64,000 nucleotides of DNA from Anaerobiospirillum succiniciproducens DSM 6400 (GTDB taxonomy: Bacteria; Pseudomonadota; Gammaproteobacteria; Enterobacterales; Succinivibrionaceae). The position numbers and the translations under genes are program-made. This document shows, in pieces, positions 18,203-27,713 of this stretch. The stretch's first letter is position 1. The number at the start of each line of letters is the position of its first letter. Location: the NCBI RefSeq assembly GCF_000482845.1, contig NZ_AXWV01000017.1, positions 1-64,000 on the forward strand, given 5' to 3'. Under the pieces are notes generated by a model. It did not search any database, was not told where the DNA came from, and saw only the letters and a list, made by a program, of their open reading frames with translations.

Positions 18203-20740
18203 ATGAGGATTATGACGCTTATTTCATTAGCTAACCGTCCCTTATCTGCTCTTACCTTGTCAAAAGTGAAGAGCCTTGCCATAGCTAGTGCCATCTCACT
18301 TTGTAGCATTCTAAGTGTAGGCGCTGCTAATGCTGCTACCGATAACCACAAGGCAAAAGTAAGCGAGCAACGACTTACCGATCCTGTCGTAATTGACTCA
18401 CAACAATTCTCTGGCGGCTTTGGTATCAATGAAATTGACACTGGCGGAGTACTCAAGAACGCGCCTCCTACCGTCAATACCGACTTTTTAAATGGCTCTG
18501 GTGGACTAGAGAACAATTTCTTTTATGCAGGAGCTCCTGCTTTAGTCAATACCTTACCTTTTTATCTGGATGCAGACCTTGATGGTGGAGATGTTGTCTT
18601 CACTATCTCGATGCGCAATAAGTCATACGTTTATAAAAGCTCTATCCTCATCAATGGCAATAAAGATCAAGTACGCTTTAGTGACCCAATCATGCCTGAA
18701 GCTGTCATCCACAAAGATGCTTTAGGCACCTCCGAGGTTTACTTTGATCGTGTAGATATTCGCGTCCCTTTAATTAAGGCTACCTCTGGCGCAGTCTTAG
18801 ACTTTAACTATCAAGGCTGTGACGAGTCAGGTATTTGCTATCCGCCACAACGCTTTACCTTTGTCATTAAAAAGACCATGAGCGAGGATCAAGTACTCCT
18901 GGCTCGAGAAGAGGCAAGCAAGGCGGCCAAAGCTAAAGATGAAGCTAAAGCTTTAGCAACCAAGGCCTCTGAAAACACAACTACCGACTCTGAGGCAAAT
19001 GTAGCTGCAATCATGTCTGAAAATGACATGGATAAGATGCATGAGGCACCATTAGATCAAGACTACCCTCCTAATGGTATTGAGCCTACCGTAGCTGTTG
19101 GTAGTGCGCTCCTTAGCAACCTTTCTCGTCATGCTAGTGAATACAACAATAGCTCTAATGAAGATGTTTACAACTTCAAAACTCAAAGCATGTACAGCAC
19201 CGAAGATCTCAATAAGATTGGTGTAACTTCAGTTGAGGAGCTATCTAAATACGCCACTGGTAACTATAACTTTGAAGGCGAAACTACATCCACTGATGCA
19301 GATGATAAAGATGAAGATGAGCTTAGCGATTCTGACAGTGCCACTACCTCTAGTGAACAGACCGTAACTAAATCATTTAATCCACCTGCGCAAAAGCGTA
19401 GCGTCATGGATTACATGATTGATACTGAGGGCAAGTCAGATGCGATCAGTGCATTGCTGACTGAAAATTTACTCATCGGTTTATTGTTATGCTTTGCCTT
19501 GGGTATTGGCCTTGACCTCACTCCATGTGTGCTGCCAATGCTGCCAATTTTCTCTGCCATGATCATTGGACCAAATGGCAATCGTCGCCCAATGGATCCA
19601 TCAAGTCCTAATCAGAAAAAGGCTAATGTCGATTTAGATCTCTTGTCACGTGCCGAACGCCTAAAACATCTAGCATGGCAAAACTTTGGTTATGCCATGG
19701 GTCTTTCCTTAACCTACACCGTTCTTGGCGTGGCATTCTCACTTTTAGGTGCTCAGCTGCATGGCCTCCTGCAAAGCCCTGTGTTAACCGCTCTGATCGC
19801 CATCTTGCTCTTAATCTGTGCTGCAGCTTGTGCTGGCTGGTTTGAGCTCAAGCTACCGCAAGGCTTTACCAATAAACTGCAGTCTAAGATCTCAGTTCTC
19901 AACACCAGAAGTTTCTCTGGTGCATTCCTCTTAGGCCTGCTCTCAGCTTTAATTGCTAGCCCATGTACCTCAGCACCGCTTGCAGGTGCTCTGCTGTACG
20001 TTATGCAAAGTGGCAACCTCATGATCGGTGCCTTAGTGTTCTTTGCTATTGGCTTAGGTATGGCTGCTCCTTTATTTATTATTGGTGTATTTGGCTCTAA
20101 GTTCTTACAGCACTCAGGTATCGCAGGTGAGGTTATTAAGCGTGTTATGGCCATTATTCTAGTCGTTACCGCTTATGTCATTACCCGTCATATGATGGGC
20201 CGCTCTGAATCACTCTTTGCTGCAGCTACCATCTTTATCTGTAGCGCATATGCCTTGAGCACCATCTTATACATTATCGTACGTAAGAAGATGGCGGTAT
20301 TAACCACTAGCATAAGCTGTATTGCTGCCGCAGCTCTGACTTTCATGTCGCTGCCATACATTCAAAAGAACAATGACCATAATACATACTCTGAGTTCTA
20401 TGGCGCATCAAGTAAGTCATCTTTAAAGAATGTAACTGCTAATAACAAGTCATACGTAGTCTTCACAGCTGAGTGGTGTACCAATTGTAAGTACATGGAG
20501 AAGACCATTTACTCACAAAAGCCTTTCTTAGATGCTACCTCAAGCATGCGTCGTGTAGTCATCAATATCACTGATGCAGCCGACCCAAGCATCAAGGCAT
20601 TAGTAGACAAGTACCACGTAGTTGGCGTGCCATTCTTTGTAACTCTTGATAAGGCTGGCAAGGTCGTAGATTCGGGCTTAGGTCTAGCCACTCAAGAGCA
20701 AGTACTCAAAGCCGTGGAAAACTTAAACAAGTTGCCATAG
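18203..20740 (+). CDS. dsbD: Thiol:disulfide interchange protein DsbD
   Basis: Carries electrons from cytoplasmic thioredoxin across the inner membrane to periplasmic reductases such as DsbC. All three redox pairs are visible. The N-terminal immunoglobulin-like domain has QGCDESGICYPP near residues 206-212. The membrane domain has LTPCVLPMLP and the matching SPCTSAPLAGALL. The C-terminal thioredoxin-like domain has EWCTNCKYME near 759. A signal peptide ending in ANA precedes the first domain. At 845 residues it is much longer than E. coli DsbD (about 565). The extra length is mainly an Asp/Glu/Ser-rich linker between domain one and the membrane domain (about 236-400). AGGGG lies upstream of the ATG. 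Confidence 0.95.
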   Translation: MRIMTLISLANRPLSALTLSKVKSLAIASAISLCSILSVGAANAATDNHKAKVSEQRLTDPVVIDSQQFSGGFGINEIDTGGVLKNAPPTVNTDFLNGSGGLENNFFYAGAPALVNTLPFYLDADLDGGDVVFTISMRNKSYVYKSSILINGNKDQVRFSDPIMPEAVIHKDALGTSEVYFDRVDIRVPLIKATSGAVLDFNYQGCDESGICYPPQRFTFVIKKTMSEDQVLLAREEASKAAKAKDEAKALATKASENTTTDSEANVAAIMSENDMDKMHEAPLDQDYPPNGIEPTVAVGSALLSNLSRHASEYNNSSNEDVYNFKTQSMYSTEDLNKIGVTSVEELSKYATGNYNFEGETTSTDADDKDEDELSDSDSATTSSEQTVTKSFNPPAQKRSVMDYMIDTEGKSDAISALLTENLLIGLLLCFALGIGLDLTPCVLPMLPIFSAMIIGPNGNRRPMDPSSPNQKKANVDLDLLSRAERLKHLAWQNFGYAMGLSLTYTVLGVAFSLLGAQLHGLLQSPVLTALIAILLLICAAACAGWFELKLPQGFTNKLQSKISVLNTRSFSGAFLLGLLSALIASPCTSAPLAGALLYVMQSGNLMIGALVFFAIGLGMAAPLFIIGVFGSKFLQHSGIAGEVIKRVMAIILVVTAYVITRHMMGRSESLFAAATIFICSAYALSTILYIIVRKKMAVLTTSISCIAAAALTFMSLPYIQKNNDHNTYSEFYGASSKSSLKNVTANNKSYVVFTAEWCTNCKYMEKTIYSQKPFLDATSSMRRVVINITDAADPSIKALVDKYHVVGVPFFVTLDKAGKVVDSGLGLATQEQVLKAVENLNKLP

Positions 20741-20765
20741 CACAAAGACACAATTGACAATCACA

Positions 20766-20800
20766 CAGGCCCAATCCATCAGGTTTGGGCCTGTTTTGTT
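20766..20800 (+). terminator. Rho-independent terminator of dsbD
   Basis: Perfect 9-bp stem CAGGCCCAA / TTGGGCCTG followed by TTTTGTTTT. It lies 26 nt after the stop. Confidence 0.9.
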
Positions 20801-20910
20801 TTCAGCCACACAATATCTCATTTGGGCCTCATTTTTCAGCTGCACAATAGCTCATTTGGGCCTGTTTTGTTTTCAGCTACACAATAGCTCATTTGGGCCT
20901 ATTTTTTCAG
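20784..20910 (+). repeat. Tandem copies of the dsbD terminator's 3' arm
   Basis: About three and a half units of 34-37 nt, beginning at 20784, 20821, 20855 and 20892. Each starts TTTGGGCCT, then a T-rich run and CAGC-ACACAATA-CTCA. The first copy is the downstream arm and T-tract of the terminator, so the arm itself has been amplified. Confidence 0.9.
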
Positions 20911-21065
20911 CAACATACCATGAGAACGTGCATTGTTGGTTTTTGCACATGAATGCAGCTTTATTGGCATTTGGCGTGCTGTATTAGACACTAATTGAGT
21001 GCTAGCGGTTTATAATGGCGTGGATGTGCCAACGGCACTAACTAGATTTCTTTAAGGAGTTACTA
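20911..21065. other. Promoter region of the PseI-like gene
   Basis: Remainder of the 325-nt spacer after dsbD. It presumably holds the promoter of the next gene; no elements identified with confidence. Confidence 0.4.
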
Positions 21066-22121
21066 ATGGGCGAGAGATTTACTATTGAGGGTACTGACGA
21101 AACTTTTGAGCCACGTCCTCCTGTCATTGTAGCCGAGATCTCGGGCAACCATCAGGGTCGTATTGAAGAGGCCATTGCGCTTATCGAACTTGCGCATGAG
21201 TGTGGTGCCGATATGGTAAAGATTCAGACCTATACTGAAGATTCCATTACCATTAACTGTGATCGCCCTGAGTTTAGAATCAATAGCGGACTGTGGAGTG
21301 GATATAAGCTCTATGATCTGTACAAAGAGGCTAAAACTCCACGTGAGTGGATGGATCCTTTATTTGCCCATGCTCGTGCTAAAGGCATTTCTTTATTTAG
21401 CTCCCCATTCTGCCCTGATGATGTTGACGTGCTTGAAAAGGCTGGATGCCCAGTCTATAAGATTGCATCATTTGAGCTTAACTACCCTCAGCTCATCGCC
21501 TACTGCGCTCAGACTAAAAAGCCTCTGGTCATGTCTACAGGCTTAGCTACCTTAGAAGAAATCGATTATGCAGTGAAAGTTGCTCAAGATAATGGCTGTA
21601 AAGATCTGACTATCTTGCACTGTGAAAGCCGTTATCCAGCTGATCCTAAGACTTTCAACCTCAACTCTATTCCGTTTTTCAAAGAGCGTTATGGCTGCAA
21701 GGCAGGCCTCTCTAACCACGCTATCGGCCATACCTTAGATATCGCAGCGACTGCCTTGGGCGCTGACATGATTGAAAAGCACTTTGCTCGCGATCGCGAC
21801 AGCGGTATTGATGCAGCTTTTTCTATGACTCCTCAAGAGCTGCGTGATCTCAAAGATCAAAGCGTTATTGCAGCTATGTCCTTAGGCGTCAAAGGCATTA
21901 AGCTTGGTGATATCGACATGCAAAAGCGTGTTGATCGCCGCTCGGTATACTTAGTGCGTTCTTTAAAAGCTGGTGATGTGCTCACTGAAGATCACGTGCG
22001 TATTGTGCGCCCTGGTTGCGGTCTGGAGCCACGTAGATTAAAAGACTTCCTTGGCAAGAGAGCTACCAAAGATGTTGAAGCTCCAACCCCTCTGGCAGTA
22101 GATGACTTTAGACCTCTATAA
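21066..22121 (+). CDS. pseI: Pseudaminic acid synthase-like sialic acid synthase (NeuB family)
   Basis: Condenses phosphoenolpyruvate with an amino sugar to form a nine-carbon nonulosonate, in the cytoplasm. The TIM barrel shows VAEISGNHQG, ADMVKIQTYTEDSIT, GLWSGYKLYDLYKEA and KIASFELNY, which fit PseI better than NeuB. The catalytic block SNHAIGHTLDIAATALGA and a C-terminal antifreeze-like SAF domain (about 290-345) complete it. AAGGAG lies 6 nt before the ATG. At 351 residues it is full length. No other pseudaminate genes (pseB, C, F, G, H) are in the window, so the pathway must be completed elsewhere or the true substrate differs. Confidence 0.85.
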   Translation: MGERFTIEGTDETFEPRPPVIVAEISGNHQGRIEEAIALIELAHECGADMVKIQTYTEDSITINCDRPEFRINSGLWSGYKLYDLYKEAKTPREWMDPLFAHARAKGISLFSSPFCPDDVDVLEKAGCPVYKIASFELNYPQLIAYCAQTKKPLVMSTGLATLEEIDYAVKVAQDNGCKDLTILHCESRYPADPKTFNLNSIPFFKERYGCKAGLSNHAIGHTLDIAATALGADMIEKHFARDRDSGIDAAFSMTPQELRDLKDQSVIAAMSLGVKGIKLGDIDMQKRVDRRSVYLVRSLKAGDVLTEDHVRIVRPGCGLEPRRLKDFLGKRATKDVEAPTPLAVDDFRPL

Positions 22122-22142
22122 CATCTAACTAAGTCAAAAGCG

Positions 22143-22181
22143 AAAAAAGGCCCTAAAGTAATCTACCTTAGGGCCTTTTTT
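22143..22181. terminator. Bidirectional terminator between pseI and the FKBP gene
   Basis: Perfect stem AAAAAAGGCCCTAA / TTAGGGCCTTTTTT with an 11-nt loop and U-tracts in both directions. It serves both converging genes. Confidence 0.92.
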
Positions 22182-22223
22182 CATTTTGCTACAAGCTAGG
22201 CTTGTATCATAGACTTAAGAAAA

Positions 22224-23003
22224 TTACTTCTTCTTAGCCTCTGGAGCAACAACTTCAACTAAGTCAATGCGGAATACTAAAGTTGAGTTAGGCTTAATTA
22301 AGTCGCCTGCGGCCATCTCGCCGTAAGCAAGATCAGATGGGATGTACAGCTCCATAGAGCCGCCTTCCTTCATTAACTGCAGACCCTCAATCCAACCTGG
22401 GATGATGTTAGCCAGTGGGAATGAGATAGGCTCTTGCTGCTCATCAAAAACAGTACCGTCGATTAAGGTGCCCTTGTAGGTTACACGAACGGTATCAGTT
22501 GGGGTAGGAGTCTTGCCCTTACCCTCCTTTAAAACCTTGTACTGCAGACCAGACTCAGTAGTCTTAACGCCTTCCTTCTTGGCGTTTTCCTCTAAGAACT
22601 TCTTGCCATCTTCTAAGGTCTTGCTAGCATCAGCCTTCTGCTTCTTATCTACGCCTTCACGAACCTTCTTGTCTAAGGTTACTAAGGTGTCAGAGATCTC
22701 TTCGTCAGATAAGGTGGTTGAAGAGTTTAATGCATCGATGAAACCCTTAATAACAATGTCGTTGTTAAGGCTACCAATGAACTCGCTCTGCTCACGGTGA
22801 ATGGTTGCAATGTAAGAACCAACAGAAGCGCCTACAGAATAGGAAACCTTGTCCTCAAAAGAGCTCTTCTCATCAACCTTTACGTTAGCTGCTGCGCTAA
22901 CAGCTGCAGATGCATCAGCACCCTTCTTGTCATCACCACCGCAAGCGGTAACTGCAAATACTGAAGCTGCCAGTAAGGAAATGGCTAAAATATTCTTCTT
23001 CAT
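22224..23003 (-). CDS. FKBP-type peptidyl-prolyl isomerase lipoprotein (FkpA/Mip-like)
   Basis: Periplasm-facing proline isomerase and chaperone. It starts with a lipoprotein signal (MKKNILAISLL to FAVTAC), which would be lipidated at the Cys near residue 21. A Lys/Glu-rich helical dimerisation region comes next (FkpA_N-like, 'FEDKVSYSVGASVGSYI'). The C-terminal FKBP domain shows VTYKGTLIDGTVFDE, IIPGWIEGLQLMKEGG and IPSDLAYGE. I chose the ATG at 23003 because it begins the signal peptide; upstream in-frame codons would put 14 residues ahead of it. Length is 259 residues, close to FkpA. Confidence 0.92.
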   Translation of the reverse strand: MKKNILAISLLAASVFAVTACGGDDKKGADASAAVSAAANVKVDEKSSFEDKVSYSVGASVGSYIATIHREQSEFIGSLNNDIVIKGFIDALNSSTTLSDEEISDTLVTLDKKVREGVDKKQKADASKTLEDGKKFLEENAKKEGVKTTESGLQYKVLKEGKGKTPTPTDTVRVTYKGTLIDGTVFDEQQEPISFPLANIIPGWIEGLQLMKEGGSMELYIPSDLAYGEMAAGDLIKPNSTLVFRIDLVEVVAPEAKKK

Positions 23004-23436
23004 CAAAAACACCCAGCGCAAGGCCGGGTATTCCAGGAAGGTCATCTAACAGCCCTGGAATACCGCCTCAACGCATAACACATTAGAAAATGACACTTAA
23101 GTTAAGTGCGTTCTTAAGAGAGTTATCTCTCTTGTTGTCAGTAGCTTATCACTGTTGTATTAGCTAAAGCTTAGTCACATAAAATCTGATTTGACTGTGA
23201 CTAGCTCAGATTTGTACTGTCCAACAGCAAAAGCATGCTAATAATGCCACAGACGCCGCTTTGTGTGCAAAAGATAAACAAAAAAAAGCACATAAGCGCA
23301 AATGTCTACGTCCATGTTACTTAAACTCATTAGCGCAAGTTGCAGTTGCCACAATGAGGCTCACACAGCATAGCCAAAGGCGCTTAAGGCCTATACCTCT
23401 ATATTGATGGGATAAGTAGATAAATACTTGTGAAAA
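23004..23436. other. Spacer between the FKBP gene and thiL
   Basis: 433 nt without a credible gene. It includes the promoter of the FKBP gene. No repeats or RNA recognised. Confidence 0.5.
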
Positions 23437-24555
23437 TTAGCTTGTGAAGTGGTTGTACGAGCTTGCAGCAAGATTAATAGAAAAATCATTGCCATCATCA
23501 TCGATAAGCCTAATGAGGCTGCTGTCGGTACTAAGTAAGTTTTGTGCAGATGGGGCATTGGTATCAGAGCTGTTGAGCACAGTGTCCTTTGCCTCAATCT
23601 TTCCAATGACGCTAACTAAAAAGCCTTTAAGCTCGGCATCTGCATTAAGCTCATTAAAGAAAGCTTCTTCGTGCTCAGATCTTAGAGTAAAGAGCAAGTT
23701 GTAGTCACCGCCACTGCTAAGACCATGGCGTAAGATCTTGGCATCATCAAGACCCAAGGTATCTTTAATCGATTTATCTAGCTTTACTAATGGCAGCTTG
23801 TTGCAGTTTAGCTTGGCAGCACAATTAGAGTGTTTAAGGATGTGGCTAAGATCGCCAAGTAAGCCATCGGATACATCAACAGCACACTTGCAGTATTTAA
23901 CTAAGATCTCAACAAAGCGATGCATGCGCTCATCATAGCCATAAGAGGCTTGTTCAAAGGATGCAAAGACATCTTTATCTAACAGCTTTAGCTTTCCGTT
24001 ATAGCCTGCCTCAACGTAGATGCCATTTCCGCCAATTGAGCCGGTACATAAGATGAGATCGCCAACCTTAGCACCTGAACGCAAGAGGCGAGCGTTAGGA
24101 TCAACTTGCTTACCAAAAGCCGTGATATTCATGGACAAAGGAGCATCTTTAGTGGTGTATTTAGTGATATTGCCGCCAATGAGTGCGCACTTGTGGCGCT
24201 TAAGCGCATCCTCGATGCCTTTAGAAAATGGTGTCCAAAACTCATCAAGACCGATGTAACGCTCTGGCACTTCTAGCGCTAAAGTAATGAACTGAGGCTG
24301 TGATCCCATGGCATAGACATCTGAGAAGTTAACCTCAAGCGCACGAGATCCGAGTAAGAATGGATTAAAGCCACTAAAAAAGTGAACGCCCTCAATGAGT
24401 GAGTCGGTGGTAACGGCATAAGTTCCATCAAACTTTATCAAGGCTGCATCATCACCAATACCTACATCCAAGCCATTTTTACGGGCCTGACCGTCAAAGG
24501 CAGAGTTGAGATTAGCAAAGTACTTATGGATAAAGTCAAACTCATCAATGGCCAT
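23437..24555 (-). CDS. thiL: Thiamine-monophosphate kinase
   Basis: Phosphorylates thiamine monophosphate to the active diphosphate. The AIRS/PurM-like fold is recognisable from the family start EFDFIHKYFA, the metal and ATP segment GIGDDAALI, TTDSLIEGVHF, NFSDVYAMGSQP, ALIGGNIT, and VDVSDGLLGDLSHIL. The C-terminal third is less conserved and about 30 residues longer than usual. The ATG at 24555 fits both the family N-terminus and a GGGG element 6 nt upstream; ATG 24558 is equally in frame. It follows nusB in the same direction, the common rib-nusB-thiL order, though separated by 570 nt. Confidence 0.93.
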   Translation of the reverse strand: MAIDEFDFIHKYFANLNSAFDGQARKNGLDVGIGDDAALIKFDGTYAVTTDSLIEGVHFFSGFNPFLLGSRALEVNFSDVYAMGSQPQFITLALEVPERYIGLDEFWTPFSKGIEDALKRHKCALIGGNITKYTTKDAPLSMNITAFGKQVDPNARLLRSGAKVGDLILCTGSIGGNGIYVEAGYNGKLKLLDKDVFASFEQASYGYDERMHRFVEILVKYCKCAVDVSDGLLGDLSHILKHSNCAAKLNCNKLPLVKLDKSIKDTLGLDDAKILRHGLSSGGDYNLLFTLRSEHEEAFFNELNADAELKGFLVSVIGKIEAKDTVLNSSDTNAPSAQNLLSTDSSLIRLIDDDGNDFSINLAASSYNHFTS

Positions 24556-25128
24556 CATTTTCCCCACTCAATCGCATCATATTGCACTAACAACAAGTCC
24601 AAAAAGACTCGCTCAAGCCATTGCGCAGCTTTGGTCTAGAAGCATTTGCAAAACTATGGCGGTCTAAACGCATATGCAACACCAAAAATAGACGCATATG
24701 CAGCACCATGGCGATCTAAACTCAACTACAGCACATTAGCTCATGCATTATGCCAAATAAGAGAAGATCAGTAATGAGAAGAATTATATAAGAGCAATAT
24801 AGCGCTGCCATGAACAAATCTACTAGAGTGGTAACTGCTAGTTGCAGATTGGAAAATGGTGGGCGTACCGACCGCTAGATTGATGGGGAGATGCTCAGCT
24901 TTAGGCTTGATGCTTGATGGGGAGATGCGTAGCTTGAAGCTCGAGGCTTGATGAGATGATGGATAAGTAGATGGGCTGCTTACTCTAGTGCGCACGGCTA
25001 AGCTAAGCTTAACGTTTTGAAGTATTTAGATGGGCTATTAATTCAGACCTGCAAGCAGGTCTGAACTTAACTGTCTTAACAAGGCATACATAAGCATGCT
25101 TAAGCTTATGCTGCCTTATCGATAGTTA
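24556..25128. other. Spacer between nusB and thiL
   Basis: 573 nt without a gene. It contains two copies of TTGATGGGGAGATGC (24880 and 24914) within AGCTT-rich DNA, a 22-bp near-perfect palindrome (TTCAGACCTGC arms, 25042-25065) and the nusB terminator. Confidence 0.6.
25081..25117 (-). terminator. Terminator-like hairpin after nusB
   Basis: On the minus strand AAGGCA-CATAAGC pairs with GCTTATG-TGCCTT across an 8-nt loop. It starts 12 nt after the nusB stop. Confidence 0.65.
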
Positions 25129-25587
25129 TTAGTTTTGGCCGTTTGGCTTGTTTGGTGACTGACGAATGGCCTTAACCACTTTGTCGAGTACACCGTTTAC
25201 AAACTTATGACTGTCCTGCTCTGCAAATGACTTTGCCAGCATGATGGACTCATTGATGACAACCTTGAATGGCACATCCTGACGGTAGTTAAGCTCGAAA
25301 GTACCAAGGCGTAAAATGGCCTTGTCTACCTGATCTAACTCCTTGAGTGGGCGAGACAGGTAAGGCTCAAATACACTATCGAGGAAATCGCAATTAGCGA
25401 TAACACCCTGAATCAGATCGTGCATATATTCAAGATCAGCACCCTGAACTGGCTGATCTTCGAGGAACTGCTCTTCAATGGTGTGACCAGGCATGCCAGT
25501 CAATTGCCACTGATAAATAGCCTGCAAGGCAAAATGACGTGCCTTGTGACGCATGGCCGGGGTAGCTGAACCCTCTGTTTGATCCAT
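25129..25587 (-). CDS. nusB: Transcription antitermination factor NusB
   Basis: RNA-binding helical protein that works with NusE (S10) at boxA of rRNA operons. After a short N-terminal lead the family pattern begins at RHKARHFALQAIYQWQLTG. It continues with LDQVDKAILRLGTFELNYR and the C-terminal VINESIMLAKSFAEQDSHKFVNGVLDKV. The ATG at 25587 has AGAGG 5 nt upstream and gives 152 residues; the longer frame adds 16 unconserved residues. It lies downstream of ribH, a conserved pairing. Confidence 0.96.
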   Translation of the reverse strand: MDQTEGSATPAMRHKARHFALQAIYQWQLTGMPGHTIEEQFLEDQPVQGADLEYMHDLIQGVIANCDFLDSVFEPYLSRPLKELDQVDKAILRLGTFELNYRQDVPFKVVINESIMLAKSFAEQDSHKFVNGVLDKVVKAIRQSPNKPNGQN

Positions 25588-25909
25588 ATAAACCTCTAAT
25601 AAGATTATTTCGTTAGCAGGATATCTAATCCTCATCTTGCAGCCTCAGCGGCTGTAAATCATATGAGGCGACCAACCTGCATTAGATCGCAGAATTACTT
25701 CTTTGTGACGATGTGCTCAGACTCATCGTCCTGCACAAGCTTTAGAGCAAAGCAAACTTAAGCACATGATAGTGTGCCTAAATAGACAATCGCAACGCTC
25801 ATAATATTCATGAGCATGACGGCACTAAAGATGGAGTATTATTTAAGTAAAACACCACCATCTCTTAGCTTGCAAAGCGCAAGAGTAATACGAGCTTGAG
25901 ACTAATAAA
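25588..25909. other. Spacer between ribH and nusB
   Basis: 322 nt without a gene. Unusually long for a pair that normally overlaps or abuts, so nusB may have its own promoter. Nothing else recognised. Confidence 0.5.
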
Positions 25910-26386
25910 TTAGTTCTTGAGCTGACGCATTACATTGATCATTTCTAAAGCTGCAGCAGCGGCCTCAGAGCCCTTGTTACCAGCCTTAGAACCAGCACGC
26001 TGAACAGCCTCATCAATGGTGTTGGTGGTCAGAACACCGTTAGATACGATGGTCTGATTAGACAGGGTAACCTGAGTAATGCCTTTAGCACACTCATTGG
26101 CAACGATTTCAAAGTGGTAAGTTGAGCCACGGATTACGCAGCCTAATGCGATGAGAGCGTCATACTTACCGCTCTTAGCCATAGCCTCAAGAGCTAAAGG
26201 AATCTCAACAGCACCTGGTACGCGTACTACAGTGATGTTGTCATCCTCGATAAGACCGTCGCGGTGCAGAGTATCAATAGCACCTGCAAGTAAAGGCTCA
26301 CAGATGAAGCTGTTGAAACGTGAAACTACGATGCCTACTTTAGCATCAGAGCAAGGCTTAACGCCTTCAATGAACTTAACGGCCAT
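25910..26386 (-). CDS. ribH: 6,7-dimethyl-8-ribityllumazine synthase
   Basis: Joins the pyrimidinedione to 3,4-dihydroxybutanone phosphate to form lumazine, as an icosahedral or decameric shell. Signatures: GIVVSRFNSFICEPLLAGA, the RVPGAVEIPLALEA phosphate-binding stretch, ALGCVIRGSTYHFEIVANE with the catalytic His, and GVLTTNTIDEAVQRAG. At 158 residues it is standard. CGGAG lies 8 nt before the ATG. It sits between ribE and nusB. Confidence 0.97.
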   Translation of the reverse strand: MAVKFIEGVKPCSDAKVGIVVSRFNSFICEPLLAGAIDTLHRDGLIEDDNITVVRVPGAVEIPLALEAMAKSGKYDALIALGCVIRGSTYHFEIVANECAKGITQVTLSNQTIVSNGVLTTNTIDEAVQRAGSKAGNKGSEAAAAALEMINVMRQLKN

Positions 26387-26748
26387 TAAACGGACTCCGG
26401 TAGACTCTAGGAGATAACAGGAAAAACCTAAACAAACCTGCTAAATATCAAATTCCTAGAGTTTTTCAAAACATGTTGTGCAGCAATGCTGCTAGAAATC
26501 TGGCGCTCTTAATTATGGCTAAAGAGCACATCATGGCATCTTTAGTCATCTAAAACGACGGATCAAAGCGCACACATCCGCCATTTTTAACTTTAAAAGT
26601 ATAGCACGATTTCTAAAGAGCCTATCTGACCAATGTCAAAAGACGGCACAAAACACATCGTGATATACACAGCGATAAACGCAAGCAGTTGCGCTTATGC
26701 AAAGTACGCTGTTACTTACTTTTAGAAAAGGCACGCTTTGACTAACTG
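26387..26748. other. Spacer between ribE and ribH
   Basis: 362 nt without a gene. In many relatives ribBA occupies this place; I see no remnant of it here. No FMN riboswitch elements recognised. Confidence 0.5.
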
Positions 26749-27417
26749 TTAGAAAAAGCCGTTTTGCTGCAGGGTTTCTAATGTTAAACCCTCTTTTTTC
26801 TGACCATCTGCTTTTTCATCTTGTGCATTAGCACTCATAAGACGCTCTAAGTAACGAGCAAGCACATCAACCTCAAGATTGACCTTTGATCCTGGTCTAA
26901 AGCTAGTCGCAATTTCGCTTACGGTATGCGGAATTAAGGTTAAGCGAAAATCAGTATCACGTACTTCATTTACGGTAAGGGATACACCATCAACCGCAAT
27001 TGATCCCTTCATAGCAATATAACGCTTAAGGTGCTCAGGTGCCTGAATCCAAATAGTCAGGGCCTCATCCACGCGATAGTTTTGCAGCACAGTACCTACA
27101 CCATCGACGTGACCTTGCATGATGTGACCACCAAGACGAGTATGTGGAGTACATGCAAGCTCTAAATTCACCTCAGTACCTACGGTGTAATACTTAAAGC
27201 AGGTTAAGTCCACGCTTTCAAAGGATAAGTCGGCCTCATAGGCATCCTCATGCAGAGCAGTTGCAGTTAAGCATACGCCATTAGTAGCAATGGAATCACC
27301 CAAGCGTACTCTGTCTTTTAAAAACTCAGGCTTAGTGCGTACCACAATATGCGCACCTTTACCGTTTTGCTCGATAGTCTGAATAACGCCTTTGCTCTCT
27401 ACAATTCCTGTAAACAT
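26749..27417 (-). CDS. ribE: Riboflavin synthase, alpha subunit
   Basis: Dismutates two lumazines to riboflavin; active as a trimer. Two lumazine-binding repeats are visible. The first starts MFTGIVESKGVI and includes GDSIATNGVCLTA; the second starts GGHIMQGHVDGVGTV and includes GSIAVDGVSLTVNEV. I chose the ATG at 27417 because the repeat begins there and AGGG lies 9 nt upstream. Length is 222 residues, the last 20 polar and unconserved. The gene follows ribD, as usual. Confidence 0.96.
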   Translation of the reverse strand: MFTGIVESKGVIQTIEQNGKGAHIVVRTKPEFLKDRVRLGDSIATNGVCLTATALHEDAYEADLSFESVDLTCFKYYTVGTEVNLELACTPHTRLGGHIMQGHVDGVGTVLQNYRVDEALTIWIQAPEHLKRYIAMKGSIAVDGVSLTVNEVRDTDFRLTLIPHTVSEIATSFRPGSKVNLEVDVLARYLERLMSANAQDEKADGQKKEGLTLETLQQNGFF

Positions 27418-27713
27418 GATCAAACCCTTGCTAAGTTCTGCAGCACATAAGAGCAAAAATTAAGCTAAAGCACATTCATTTGCTGTTAATTGCTCTAAAG
27501 TTTGCTTAGCTTACCACAACACAACAAGCTAAGGGGTAAGCCATGAATGTCTTGTTAAGACCATACAAAAATCGCGCTGCCAAAGACTCATAAGCCTTCA
27601 ACCGCGCGATAAAAACATACAAACAATTAAGCTCAGTTACACGAGGTGCTACCACATCACTACTTAGTCTCGTGAACCTCACTATTCAAAGTTAGGCTTT
27701 CTTTTTGGAATAG
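27418..27713. other. Spacer between ribD and ribE
   Basis: 296 nt without a gene. It holds the terminator-like hairpin above and presumably the ribE promoter. Confidence 0.45.
27566..27610 (-). terminator. Terminator-like hairpin between ribD and ribE
   Basis: On the minus strand ATCGCGC (27604-27610) pairs with GCGCGAT (27571-27577) across a long loop, followed by TTTTTG. It would end or attenuate ribD transcripts 104 nt after the stop. Confidence 0.55.
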
